Position numbers and translations under genes: made by a program. From Haliea sp. (lineage in GTDB: Bacteria > Pseudomonadota > Gammaproteobacteria > Pseudomonadales > Halieaceae), in contig PKCY01000225.1 of NCBI GenBank assembly GCA_002862985.1, positions 1 to 35,698 on the forward strand: a stretch of DNA of 35,698 bases, given 5' to 3'. Under the pieces are notes generated by a model. That model saw nothing but the letters and a program-made list of their open reading frames with translations, searched no databases and was not told the DNA's origin. This document shows positions 1 through 8,246 of the stretch, in pieces. The first letter of the stretch is position 1; every line of letters begins with the position of its first letter.

Positions 1-86
1 ATAAGCAGCAACACGAAGCAATAGAGGCCCGCAGCAACCAAACTATCTCGCACTGTCAACTGTTTCTTTTCTAGCGAGGATTCCAT
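1..86 (-). CDS. N-terminus of an unidentified membrane protein (cut by window edge)
   Basis: An ATG on the minus strand at 86-84 opens a frame that runs without a stop to the window edge, giving 28 residues. It starts MESSLEKKQL and passes into a hydrophobic stretch (VAAGLYCFVLLL), as expected for a first membrane helix. It begins only 5 bases after the FemAB-like stop codon, so it is probably the next gene of the same operon. In XrtA loci this position is commonly taken by exosortase, a flippase, a polymerase or a glycosyltransferase. The visible fragment is too short to choose among these. Confidence 0.45.
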   Translation of the reverse strand, partial: MESSLEKKQLTVRDSLVAAGLYCFVLLL

Positions 87-91
87 AGCAG

Positions 92-1123
92 CTATCCCAG
101 TGATCGCGCGAGAAATGGCCCAACAACATTGGCCACAGGTAATGGTAGCTTGCTCCACATATTTATCATCATTCGATACTTGGGATTGAGTGGGTTCAAA
201 TCTGGCAGCACGTCGGACTTCACAAGGTAGTACTCGTACGGCAAGGGTTGAGGCTCGAAACCGAAATTCTTTTTGAAGCTATAAGGGCCCGTTCCGGCCT
301 TGCTCCGTCCAAAGTCAAAGAGACGATAACCCTGTTCGGCGGAACGTCGCATCAACTCCCAGTACATGTAGTGGTTGACTCCTTTAATTGTTCTAGCCGC
401 ACTGGTACTACCGCCATAGTAGGGTATTACCTCATCTCTAAAGTAAAAACTCATTACAGCGGCGACATCCTCACCGTCATGCGTAATCATAAGTACGCTG
501 CAGTCGCCTCCAAAAACCTCCTTTAGAATACGCAAATACTTTGCAGAGAATACGGGCGTACCCAAATTTCGCACGCTCTCTGCGTATACACGGTAAAAGC
601 GCCCAGTCGTGTTATCCCACTCACCTTGTAAGCCTTCCTTTATTCCCTTGCGCACCATTGCACGCTGTCGATTAGGAATGGCCTTCAGGTTTACATCGTC
701 ATCCGAGTCAATGCCTTTTCTGAACGTATAATACAATTCCTTGACCGGCCAATCGGTAGTACTGGCTTCTCGATTGCGAAATTCCAGCGCTCCCACGTTG
801 AGATCATCAGCTAACCGACACGCTTCCCGGCGCAGCACCTGCGCAACTTTTTCATTGTCAGCAACGACGCCTCCATAGACACAAAATGGCAAGGAGGACA
901 GTGCATTACCAAACAGCAGGCTCTTCACCTGCGCGAGTGGCAGAATACCGACGATGACATCTCCATCGCAGGCGCAGAGAAAATGTGTTTTGTGTCCAAA
1001 GGCCCGCTCAAGGGCCTCTTTCCAACCGGCTCGGTGAAAAAATGTTGCCCCCTCAGCACGCTGAACATATTCGTCCCAGCGATTCACCGTCGCATCGTCA
1101 AGTGTCTGTACGGTCAATGTCAC
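92..1123 (-). CDS. FemAB family XrtA/PEP-CTERM system-associated protein
   Basis: A 343-residue soluble protein that looks like the FemAB-like, double-GNAT-fold family linked to exosortase loci (TIGR03019 type). The C-terminal half has the family's typical FDFGRSKAGTGPYSFKKNFG segment followed by PLPYEYY. FemAB proteins transfer aminoacyl or acyl groups. In XrtA loci the substrate is not established, and modification of the exopolysaccharide or its carrier is an inference. The start is a GTG that overlaps the stop of the upstream deacetylase by 4 bases (GTGA), which supports both the start and translational coupling. No signal peptide or TM segment is visible, so it is probably cytoplasmic. 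Confidence 0.88.
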   Translation of the reverse strand: MTLTVQTLDDATVNRWDEYVQRAEGATFFHRAGWKEALERAFGHKTHFLCACDGDVIVGILPLAQVKSLLFGNALSSLPFCVYGGVVADNEKVAQVLRREACRLADDLNVGALEFRNREASTTDWPVKELYYTFRKGIDSDDDVNLKAIPNRQRAMVRKGIKEGLQGEWDNTTGRFYRVYAESVRNLGTPVFSAKYLRILKEVFGGDCSVLMITHDGEDVAAVMSFYFRDEVIPYYGGSTSAARTIKGVNHYMYWELMRRSAEQGYRLFDFGRSKAGTGPYSFKKNFGFEPQPLPYEYYLVKSDVLPDLNPLNPKYRMMINMWSKLPLPVANVVGPFLARSLG

Positions 1124-1995
1124 CGCGTTGTCTCTCCTGGTAAAAATATCTCATCCATGCGTCCCCAGCGAAAATGTTTCAAAAGACATTCTAAACGCCC
1201 GTAGGTGCGATTTAGATTCAGATAATGCCGAAACCGGGTCTTCAGACCAACGCCATCTGGGCGCGGCTGAGCCGGATCGATCTCCCAGGGATGGAAATAG
1301 AAAATACCTGACTCCTGTTCGAGCGTATTGACCCGCGACAGCGCCCAACGGGAAAAACTATAGGGAAACAATCGAAACCACCCACCTCCACCGCAGTTGA
1401 TATTTCGGCCCGCCAGCGACACGGTGGTAATCGGTATCTCCAGAAGACGACCATCAGCGGTGTCAAATGCAAAGCGCGGCGCGCCTGGTATCCCGTATAG
1501 ATCATGACGAATCGGCACGATGCTGGAACTGTAACGGTGCCCGGCGTCTGCCAGCTGTTCCCAAGCCCACGATTCAGCAGCGCCAATGGAGTAACTTGCG
1601 GCCCGATAACCGAGCACCGGCTCACCACTGATATCCTGGAGTAAATTGCGGGTTCGCTCTATGTCACCGCGAAATTCTTCTGGCGTCTGGGTATTGACAC
1701 GAATATGTTCCCAGCCATGACTGGCAATTTCATGCCCGCCTTTTACAATATCCTTTACCAACTGAGGATAGCGTTCCGCAACCCAGCCAAGAGTAAAAAA
1801 GGTCGCACGCACCTGCTCCGCGGCAAACAAATCTAGAATTCGACGCGTATTATCTTCCACCCGCCGCGGTAATGTCTGCCATTGGGATTTTTCAACATAC
1901 CCCTCGAAGGCCGACACTTGAAAGTAATCTTCAACATCCACCGTCATGGCATTAACCATGTTACTGTTGCCGGAACTTGTGAAGTGAGCATTCAT
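1120..1995 (-). CDS. XrtA system polysaccharide deacetylase (DUF3473 type)
   Basis: A NodB-fold polysaccharide deacetylase of the exosortase-linked family (TIGR03006 type). The frame shows the N-terminal TVDVEDYFQVSAFE motif carrying the metal and catalytic aspartates, HEIASHGWEH with metal-binding histidines, GYRAASYS, and the late YFHPWEID motif of the DUF3473 tail. It would remove N-acetyl groups from the exopolysaccharide. No signal peptide is evident. The open frame extends up to an ATG at 2016. I prefer the ATG at 1995 because it forms an ATGA overlap with the wecB stop and has GGTGGGG just upstream. It lies between wecB and the FemAB-like gene, overlapping both by 4 bases. Confidence 0.9.
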   Translation of the reverse strand: MNAHFTSSGNSNMVNAMTVDVEDYFQVSAFEGYVEKSQWQTLPRRVEDNTRRILDLFAAEQVRATFFTLGWVAERYPQLVKDIVKGGHEIASHGWEHIRVNTQTPEEFRGDIERTRNLLQDISGEPVLGYRAASYSIGAAESWAWEQLADAGHRYSSSIVPIRHDLYGIPGAPRFAFDTADGRLLEIPITTVSLAGRNINCGGGGWFRLFPYSFSRWALSRVNTLEQESGIFYFHPWEIDPAQPRPDGVGLKTRFRHYLNLNRTYGRLECLLKHFRWGRMDEIFLPGETTR

Positions 1996-3137
1996 GTGTT
2001 GCGCCCCACCGCCCATTGATTAATCGTCCTCACGATTCTCGTCGCCGCCATACCATCCCACAAATGCGGCAGGCGGCCAGTTTTTCCTCCAGTTTCACTT
2101 AGGTCCTCGTAGCAGGCGAGAATCATGTCCGCGTCGGTACCCACAACAGTATTAGTTCCCTCGTCTACAGTAATGGGGCGCTCTGTATTCTCACGTAAAG
2201 TAATACAGGGGACACCCAGCGCCGTGGTCTCTTCCTGGATGCCGCCTGAATCGGTTAGAACTACACGCGCATCTTTCATCAAACCCAGCATTTCAAGGTA
2301 GCCTTGGGGGGGCAAGGTCGAAATGGCAGACGCTGCCAACCAGTCACTCAAACCTGCAGCGACAATGCGCGATTCCGTTCGGGGGTGCATGGGAAACAAC
2401 AGTGGCGTTTTTCGACTAATCTGCACCAAAACCTGCAGTAATCTCTCTAGCACCACCGGGTCATCTACATTCGAGGGGCGGTGCAGAGTTACCAGTCCGT
2501 ACTTCTCGTGCAAAGACTCCGCAGAAGCATTGCTTGCTTTAGCACGGGTGACCTGAGACGGCACCACATCTTGAAGATTAAAGCGCAGGGTATCGATCAT
2601 CACATTTCCGACGAAATGTACCTTGTCCTGAGAGATACCCTCTCGTAGCAGATGGTCCTTCGCAACAGCCTCAGTTGTGAAAAGTAGCTCTGATAACTGA
2701 TCTGTAAGAATCCTGTTTATTTCCTCTGGCATATTGCGGTCACCACTGCGCAACCCGGCCTCAACATGAATTACCGGTATGTCCTTCTTGACAGCGACGA
2801 GTGCACAGGCGATGGTAGAGTTAACGTCTCCGACAACCAGCACGGCAAGAGGACGATCTTCGTCCAATACGGGCTCGAAGCGTTTCATGATATCCGCCGT
2901 CTGTTGAGCGTGGGATCCCGACCCAACTTCTAAATCCATATCCGGTTCCGGTATATGCAATTGATCAAAGAAGGCATGCTTCATTGCCGCATCGTAATGC
3001 TGACCTGTGTGCAAAAGTTTGGCTGAAAGAGCAGAATCAGGCTCAGCAAAGGCCCGCATGATCGGGGCAATCTTCATAAAATTTGGACGGGCGCCAACAA
3101 TACAAAGAATGTGACCGGAACCCGTTAAAGCGCTCAT
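1992..3137 (-). CDS. wecB: UDP-N-acetylglucosamine 2-epimerase (non-hydrolysing)
   Basis: A 381-residue cytoplasmic enzyme with the full set of WecB/MnaA motifs: GARPNFMKIAP near the N-terminus, HTGQHYD, VVGDVNST, HVEAGLRS, MPEEINR, VTLHRPSNVD and DSGGIQEE. It interconverts UDP-GlcNAc and UDP-ManNAc, supplying ManNAc (or ManNAcA after oxidation) for the polymer. The start ATG is preceded by AAGGGA at suitable spacing. The gene lies 11 bases after the outer-membrane barrel gene and overlaps the deacetylase start, so it is part of the export operon. No ManNAc dehydrogenase (WecC) is recognisable next to it. The 436-residue dehydrogenase at 13947-15257 is of the TviB/WbpO type. Confidence 0.93.
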   Translation of the reverse strand: MSALTGSGHILCIVGARPNFMKIAPIMRAFAEPDSALSAKLLHTGQHYDAAMKHAFFDQLHIPEPDMDLEVGSGSHAQQTADIMKRFEPVLDEDRPLAVLVVGDVNSTIACALVAVKKDIPVIHVEAGLRSGDRNMPEEINRILTDQLSELLFTTEAVAKDHLLREGISQDKVHFVGNVMIDTLRFNLQDVVPSQVTRAKASNASAESLHEKYGLVTLHRPSNVDDPVVLERLLQVLVQISRKTPLLFPMHPRTESRIVAAGLSDWLAASAISTLPPQGYLEMLGLMKDARVVLTDSGGIQEETTALGVPCITLRENTERPITVDEGTNTVVGTDADMILACYEDLSETGGKTGRLPHLWDGMAATRIVRTINQWAVGRNT

Positions 3138-3148
3138 ATGGGGATCCC

Positions 3149-4645
3149 TTAGAGGTTTATATTCAGAGTTGCGATGACTCTGTTTTCCTGGTATTCGTTG
3201 AAGTTAGTGTCAGATTGACGGTCAGTGAATTGGTATGTAATGGAAGCACTCAGCCGATTATTTATCGGCTTGCTGAAGTTGACGTTATAAATCCAACTCC
3301 GGGAACCTGCAAAGTCCTGGACATTGGGCAGGCCAACGAAACCAGCGGGCTCATCTTCATCATAAGTTACCGTAGCGGACACACTATAGCTTTGCGACAA
3401 CATAGGCGAATAAGTGAAGGCAACATTCTTGAACACGCCTTTAGCACCATCGATCGCTCGAGTTTGTTGGGAGTAACTACCATTCAAACTCATGCTTGCA
3501 TAGCGACCACCGTAGGTCCACGAAAGGGTTCCTCTCTCATCGAGAATTGCGCTCTCTGTGCCAAGGCTTGCATTGATACCAATGCCTTCTACGAGACTAT
3601 TCCCTCCAGTGGTAATGTCACGCCGAAAGGTGATTGTCTTATTGTAATTTGCAGAAAAGGTATTGCGCTTCCGTTGATGGGTAATATTTAAACGTGGGGT
3701 GGAGCCAAAGAAACGGTCACCACTGCCCAGTGAAACCGAAGTGCGCCTCGTAGGAGTCCAGAGAACCCCAATATCCCAAGCTTGGCCATCGGTATCAGCA
3801 TTGTTAAACGTTTGAATGTCATTAAACTCCCACCCGTAGGAGCCATTGACCTGCCACCTTCTACTAATCCGGTGACCAAGCTGCAACCGGACTGACCGCA
3901 GCTCCGTATCTTGGCGAGGCTGGAACTGGCCCGAAATCTGATTAAAAAAACCATCCTCATAACTCACTTTTGTGTAATTACCCAATAGGTTCCAATTTAG
4001 TTGGGAGGATTGCCCGCTTTGTAAGTTCGCCCTTACAATATGCCGGGAGCTATTACTCAGTGTGTCTGCAGTATTGATGACCTGGTCGTAACCATAACGC
4101 AGGTTATACTTTGCGTTATTTTTGAGTCGATGGGATAGCGTAGGAGCAATGGAATAGCGATAAAACGTATTAGTGTTACCAGTGCGGTCAAGGTCATCAC
4201 CACCACCTGGAAGACCGAAAGTAATCTCATTTTGGTCGGCCCTGCCCGCCACATCGACCTTTAGCCAATCATCGATGAGTACGGTGGAGCCCCTGGCTGA
4301 AAGGGTTGGGAAGAACTTTTCTCGGTTTTCTATTTGCGTACCAGTGCATCCGTTATCTCGGAGCTCACCATCAGTTAGAGTATTAACCTGAACAGACCCA
4401 GACGCACTGAAGCTCGACTTACGCGTCTTGTGCGAAATAGAACCGGCAGGTGTCAGAAGCGCCACACCGGTAAAATCCCCTTTTTTGTCGTCTTTGGTGA
4501 GACAGACATTATCGGTGTAGGTAAGGCTGGGAGAAATCGACGCACTGCCACTCCACTCAGCTGCAATAGCAGCCCCCCTTGAGAGACACATCAGCACAAC
4601 GAACGCCTTGGACAGTAATCTGAAACATGGGGGCGCGCATTGCAT
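3149..4645 (-). CDS. TIGR03016-type outer-membrane beta-barrel protein of the PEP-CTERM system
   Basis: A 498-residue protein with a Sec signal peptide (hydrophobic KAFVVLMCLS run, likely cleaved after AAIA at about residue 28). The rest is dense alternating beta-strand sequence rich in Tyr, Asn, Ser and Arg (for example GRYASMSLNGSYSQQTR and LSASITYQFTDRQ), as in the PEP-CTERM-associated barrel family. It probably forms an outer-membrane pore or secretion partner for the polymer, but its exact role is unknown. It starts 2 bases after the kinase stop codon and ends 11 bases before wecB, so it is firmly inside the operon. The family assignment rests on length, barrel character and position. 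Confidence 0.85.
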   Translation of the reverse strand: MQCAPPCFRLLSKAFVVLMCLSRGAAIAAEWSGSASISPSLTYTDNVCLTKDDKKGDFTGVALLTPAGSISHKTRKSSFSASGSVQVNTLTDGELRDNGCTGTQIENREKFFPTLSARGSTVLIDDWLKVDVAGRADQNEITFGLPGGGDDLDRTGNTNTFYRYSIAPTLSHRLKNNAKYNLRYGYDQVINTADTLSNSSRHIVRANLQSGQSSQLNWNLLGNYTKVSYEDGFFNQISGQFQPRQDTELRSVRLQLGHRISRRWQVNGSYGWEFNDIQTFNNADTDGQAWDIGVLWTPTRRTSVSLGSGDRFFGSTPRLNITHQRKRNTFSANYNKTITFRRDITTGGNSLVEGIGINASLGTESAILDERGTLSWTYGGRYASMSLNGSYSQQTRAIDGAKGVFKNVAFTYSPMLSQSYSVSATVTYDEDEPAGFVGLPNVQDFAGSRSWIYNVNFSKPINNRLSASITYQFTDRQSDTNFNEYQENRVIATLNINL

Positions 4646-4647
4646 AC

Positions 4648-5643
4648 TTATGCTCCCGGCTCCGAAGCGGGCTGCCTATCGCGGTGGCCGTATCCGTATG
4701 CGCCGGCACCATATCCGTAAGTGTAGTAATACGGATTGATTCGCCGGCGGGCCCGATTCAGTACCATTCCTACCATTTTCTCTTCACCAATATGCTCGAT
4801 CGCCTGGGCAACGGCGACCTGGGGCGTCATATCGGCACTCACCACAAACACTATCTGCCCCATAAAGCTTGCCAATACTGCCGCCTCAGTCGTCAGCAAC
4901 AGCGGCGGGGAGTCAAAGACTATGACCCGATTTGGGTCTTCATCTGACAACTCCAACATCAACTGCTGCATTCTCTCGCTAGCCAACAGTTCATTGGCAT
5001 GCGCATGAACACCGCCAGCAGGAAGAACCCGAAGCTTCTCAACATTGGTTGGCAAGGTGAAATCTGCCGCACTCGCGCCCGTATTTTCCAGCACATCTAT
5101 TAGGCCAGGACTCGTTGAAGGTACTCCTAACATTCGCCCCGCTTCCGCCTTGGCAGTATCGGCATCAACAAAAAGCACGTGCTTATCTCGCTCCATAGCG
5201 ATGCTCAGTGCCAAGCAAATGGAACTGAATGTTTTACCGTCGCCTTCCAGGGCACTGGTTACCATAATCAGGTTTCCATGCGGGATTGGTGGCGTCACCG
5301 AATCGCCCGCGATATTAATCAACAGTGGGCGTTTAATCGTTCTGTACTCTTCCGCAATCGCACTGCGTGGAATGGCTGGCGTTAACATTCCCAGTTCCCG
5401 TAATTCCTTGAACGGAATTTTGACCATTTCACCCGTACCGCTTGAGGGCCTCGGAGTAACTACCTCTGTGGATTGCCCGCTATTATGGTCTGCAGATGCT
5501 GCAGCAGTATCCGTGTCAGGACTTTCTTCTGCGCGCTGGACGGTATCTGCCTTGGGCACGGCATCGACGACACTTTCGTCTTTGGGTTTATTGCGCCCTG
5601 TGCTCTTACTCAGAGCGTTTACTGCCTTCTCAATGATACTCAT
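4648..5643 (-). CDS. XrtA-associated tyrosine autokinase (CpsD/Wzc-C type)
   Basis: A 331-residue cytoplasmic BY-kinase. It has a low-complexity N-terminus (about residues 15-75), a Walker A region around 130-139 (SALEGDGKTF), a Walker A' motif VLFVDAD at about 156-162, and a Walker B motif VIVFDSPP near 240. The C-terminal tail carries seven tyrosines in YYYTYGYGAGAYGYG (about 305-319), the usual autophosphorylation cluster. It would pair with the separately encoded Wzz-like protein upstream to control chain length and export. The start ATG has only a weak GGA upstream. The gene lies 58 bases after the Wzz-like gene and 2 bases before the barrel gene. Confidence 0.93.
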   Translation of the reverse strand: MSIIEKAVNALSKSTGRNKPKDESVVDAVPKADTVQRAEESPDTDTAAASADHNSGQSTEVVTPRPSSGTGEMVKIPFKELRELGMLTPAIPRSAIAEEYRTIKRPLLINIAGDSVTPPIPHGNLIMVTSALEGDGKTFSSICLALSIAMERDKHVLFVDADTAKAEAGRMLGVPSTSPGLIDVLENTGASAADFTLPTNVEKLRVLPAGGVHAHANELLASERMQQLMLELSDEDPNRVIVFDSPPLLLTTEAAVLASFMGQIVFVVSADMTPQVAVAQAIEHIGEEKMVGMVLNRARRRINPYYYTYGYGAGAYGYGHRDRQPASEPGA

Positions 5644-5701
5644 GGCTGATTCCGTAAATCTTTATAAGAAGTCGTCACTTCTCGGCTGTCAAGGCAGTTG
5701 C

Positions 5702-7342
5702 TCAGCTCCATAACAAACCACTCTGACCCATCACCAATACCAGGAAGGCAAGCAGCAGGCCAACGCCCAGAGAGGAGAAGGCCAGAATCCCGTACATTTC
5801 CCTACGCTTTTGTTCGCTTTGCAGATTAATACTCACCGACCCCAGGACGGGCAAACCAGTAATAGCCATCAATGTGCGAACGTCAAAAACCACCGGGTAA
5901 ACCAGGGATATCAACAGACTAACGGCAAGTCCTGCGGCTATTCCCGCACCCAAAACAGTCGCATTTAAAATCAGCTTATTCGGCTCACTAGGCTTCAATG
6001 GTACGTAAGGAGGATCAATTACCCGAAACGTAACATCGCTGGCTTTCTGCTCTACATCCTGCCCCAATCGCGCCAACTCACGTTTTCTCAGCATAGATGC
6101 GTGCTGGCTGTTAATTACACTATAATTTCTATTGAGCTGCTTGAGCTGCCCCTCCACTTCGGGAATAGTACTCACTTGTTCTTCCAGCTCTACAACACGC
6201 GCCTCGTACTCTTTAACCCGAACATTGAGCGTTGCGATCTTTCCTCGGGTGTCAGATAGTTTTTGGCGCATTGCCAGATAAACAGGGCTGCTGCTAAGTC
6301 CAGCGTAGGCATCGATGGGCCTCTCACCGTCGATTGCAGCAGCTTGCCTATTAGCCTGCCTTGCTTTCACTTCCGCCTGGTAGGCCGCGACCCGCTCCGC
6401 CTCTTCCTCGGTCTTCTCTTGCACCAACTGTTCAAGCATTCCCCTCAACTGACGCACCTCAGGGTGTCTGTTCGTATACTTGATTGTAAGATTGTTGAGC
6501 TGCTCCTCCACTGAGATAATTTTACTGTCTAAAGATGACAATCGAGGCGCGCCCGACGCAGTTTTCCGAGGAATTACTGATGCTTCCCGTGTTTGATTGG
6601 CGATGTATAGAGGATCCTCTCCTGAAAGCTGACGCTCCAATTCGATCACCCTGTTCGCCTCTTCCTTAAGCATTAACTTCGCCTGCGTCACTTTGTTTCG
6701 CTCGGCGTTGAGATTCTTGTAGTAGTCTCCTCTACCGCCGAGAATATCTACATGTTTTTGTTTGAAATTTGCAGACCGGGTTTCTGCTGCAATCAGGCGC
6801 ACCTCATAGGCCTTAATCTGGTCGTCTAGGAATCCATGAGCACCAGACGCATCCTCACGCTTTCCGCTCAGTGAACTTTCGATAAATACCGTAATGAGGG
6901 CCTGAGCAATTCGCTTTGCCGTATCCCGATCGGGATCTTGCACGGAAATAGAGTATAGCGATTTGTCTCTTTTCCCGCCCACCAGGCGGATGGATTTCAT
7001 TAGTTTCGACAGTAACTCATCCTTCTCTTTCGCCGTTGTCACTTGCAAGTCCAAGTCAGTCATGCGCATCAGCTTTTCGAGATTTGGTCGGCTTAACAGT
7101 GTCCTGCTGAGCAGTCCTATGCTTGCCTGAACGTCTGGTTGGATAGCTAGCCCAGCCAACAGGGGTCGCAGAACAGTGTTTGTATCCACATAGACCCTGG
7201 CTTTGGCCACATAGGCTTCAGGCAGCTGCCATACCCAAATCCAACCTCCTATCGCCACTAACCAGGCGACAATAAGCGCCAACCATCGATGGCGCCACGC
7301 CCCCCAGACATATGAGAATACTTGTGCAAGAATTTCCTGCAT
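5702..7342 (-). CDS. XrtA system polysaccharide chain-length determinant (Wzz/GumC-like)
   Basis: A 547-residue inner-membrane polysaccharide co-polymerase. There is an N-terminal TM helix at about 19-38, the Wzz-type [11 protein letters not shown] segment directly after it, a long periplasmic coiled-coil region (heptad-like Glu/Leu/Arg sequence), a second TM helix around 455-480 and a third hydrophobic stretch at the C-terminus. It lacks a kinase domain, which is supplied by the next gene. The frame extends upstream to a TTG at 7366. I chose the ATG at 7342 because MQEILAQ matches the usual beginning of this family and GAAGGA lies at good spacing before it. The gene follows the Wza-like gene after 35 bases. 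Confidence 0.92.
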   Translation of the reverse strand: MQEILAQVFSYVWGAWRHRWLALIVAWLVAIGGWIWVWQLPEAYVAKARVYVDTNTVLRPLLAGLAIQPDVQASIGLLSRTLLSRPNLEKLMRMTDLDLQVTTAKEKDELLSKLMKSIRLVGGKRDKSLYSISVQDPDRDTAKRIAQALITVFIESSLSGKREDASGAHGFLDDQIKAYEVRLIAAETRSANFKQKHVDILGGRGDYYKNLNAERNKVTQAKLMLKEEANRVIELERQLSGEDPLYIANQTREASVIPRKTASGAPRLSSLDSKIISVEEQLNNLTIKYTNRHPEVRQLRGMLEQLVQEKTEEEAERVAAYQAEVKARQANRQAAAIDGERPIDAYAGLSSSPVYLAMRQKLSDTRGKIATLNVRVKEYEARVVELEEQVSTIPEVEGQLKQLNRNYSVINSQHASMLRKRELARLGQDVEQKASDVTFRVIDPPYVPLKPSEPNKLILNATVLGAGIAAGLAVSLLISLVYPVVFDVRTLMAITGLPVLGSVSINLQSEQKRREMYGILAFSSLGVGLLLAFLVLVMGQSGLLWS

Positions 7343-7377
7343 TAATCGTTTTCCTTCACTCAGCAATCACGGACAGA

Positions 7378-8031
7378 TTAAAACCAGGATTCAGCTATGA
7401 TCAAAATATCGCCAGGCATCATCGACATGTTGGCTGAAATATCACCGTCTTTTATCAAGTCATCCAGACGCAGGCTGTACGTTACCTCTTGACCATCAAC
7501 CGTGCGAATCAGCACAGAGTTGTTCCCATCGGCATATGCAGTGATTCCATTAGTCGCAATCATCAGATCAAGCAGAGTCATGTGCTTTCTGTAAGGAATA
7601 CGTCTTGGATTTGTCGCTTCTCCCACCACCCTGATCGTTTGTTCAGGCACACCGACGAAACCGGTTACAATTACACTCACAACGGGTTGACGAACATATT
7701 CTGAATATGCCACTTCAATATCGCGAGCCAATTGCGTTGATGTCTTACCGCTGGCCTGAAGGTCTTCCACCAGGTGAGTGGTCAGCTTGCCATCAGGACG
7801 GATAGAGCCCCCCGAACTTAGCTCGTCGTTACCCCATACGAAAATAGATACCAAATCGCCAGGCCCCAAAATGTAGTCATAATCGACTTCAACATTCCGT
7901 TGAGAATCTGGTACGGGGGGGTAATCTGTGGATGTGCATCCGGCACTAAACATAAGAACAATTACTACGGCGCCTGATACAAACTTTTTTAGCAACGAAA
8001 ATGAACCAGAACGCGCAAGATTATTGATCAT
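7378..8031 (-). CDS. XrtA/PEP-CTERM polysaccharide export lipoprotein (Wza/EpsE-like)
   Basis: A 217-residue outer-membrane polysaccharide export protein. The lipoprotein signal peptide ends in SAGC with the lipidated cysteine at residue 32. A Poly_export domain follows (DYILGPGDLVSIFVWGND, then SIRPDGKLTTHLV, about 50-125), and then a SLBB-like segment (IRVVGEATNPRRIPYRKHMT) up to the end. It is shorter than E. coli Wza, as is normal for XrtA loci. AGGAG lies at good spacing before the ATG. It is the first gene of the export run, followed by the Wzz-like gene. It may have its own promoter in the 215-base gap after the ATPase gene, where I see no clear -35/-10 pair. Confidence 0.93.
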   Translation of the reverse strand: MINNLARSGSFSLLKKFVSGAVVIVLMFSAGCTSTDYPPVPDSQRNVEVDYDYILGPGDLVSIFVWGNDELSSGGSIRPDGKLTTHLVEDLQASGKTSTQLARDIEVAYSEYVRQPVVSVIVTGFVGVPEQTIRVVGEATNPRRIPYRKHMTLLDLMIATNGITAYADGNNSVLIRTVDGQEVTYSLRLDDLIKDGDISANMSMMPGDILIIAESWF

Positions 8032-8246
8032 CTTTTTCTCCTTCGGGCAATCACAGACCCATCATTATCTTTAAAGTTTATCATGCAGCCAGTGCAGTAA
8101 ATCAGTCAGCGGGCACACATTGTGAACAACGTCACACAGATACCTTCATTGCAACAGAGTAAAGCGAAAAACGCTACTTCAACCTGACAAGATTATTCCC
8201 ATAATTGCGACTACGCTGTGAATCTGGATGCGAGAACAATGGTAGC

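Noticed and set aside
8166-8178. AGCG-AAAAA-CGCT hairpin between the ATPase and Wza-like genes
   Set aside because: A 4-base stem without a T-run is expected by chance.
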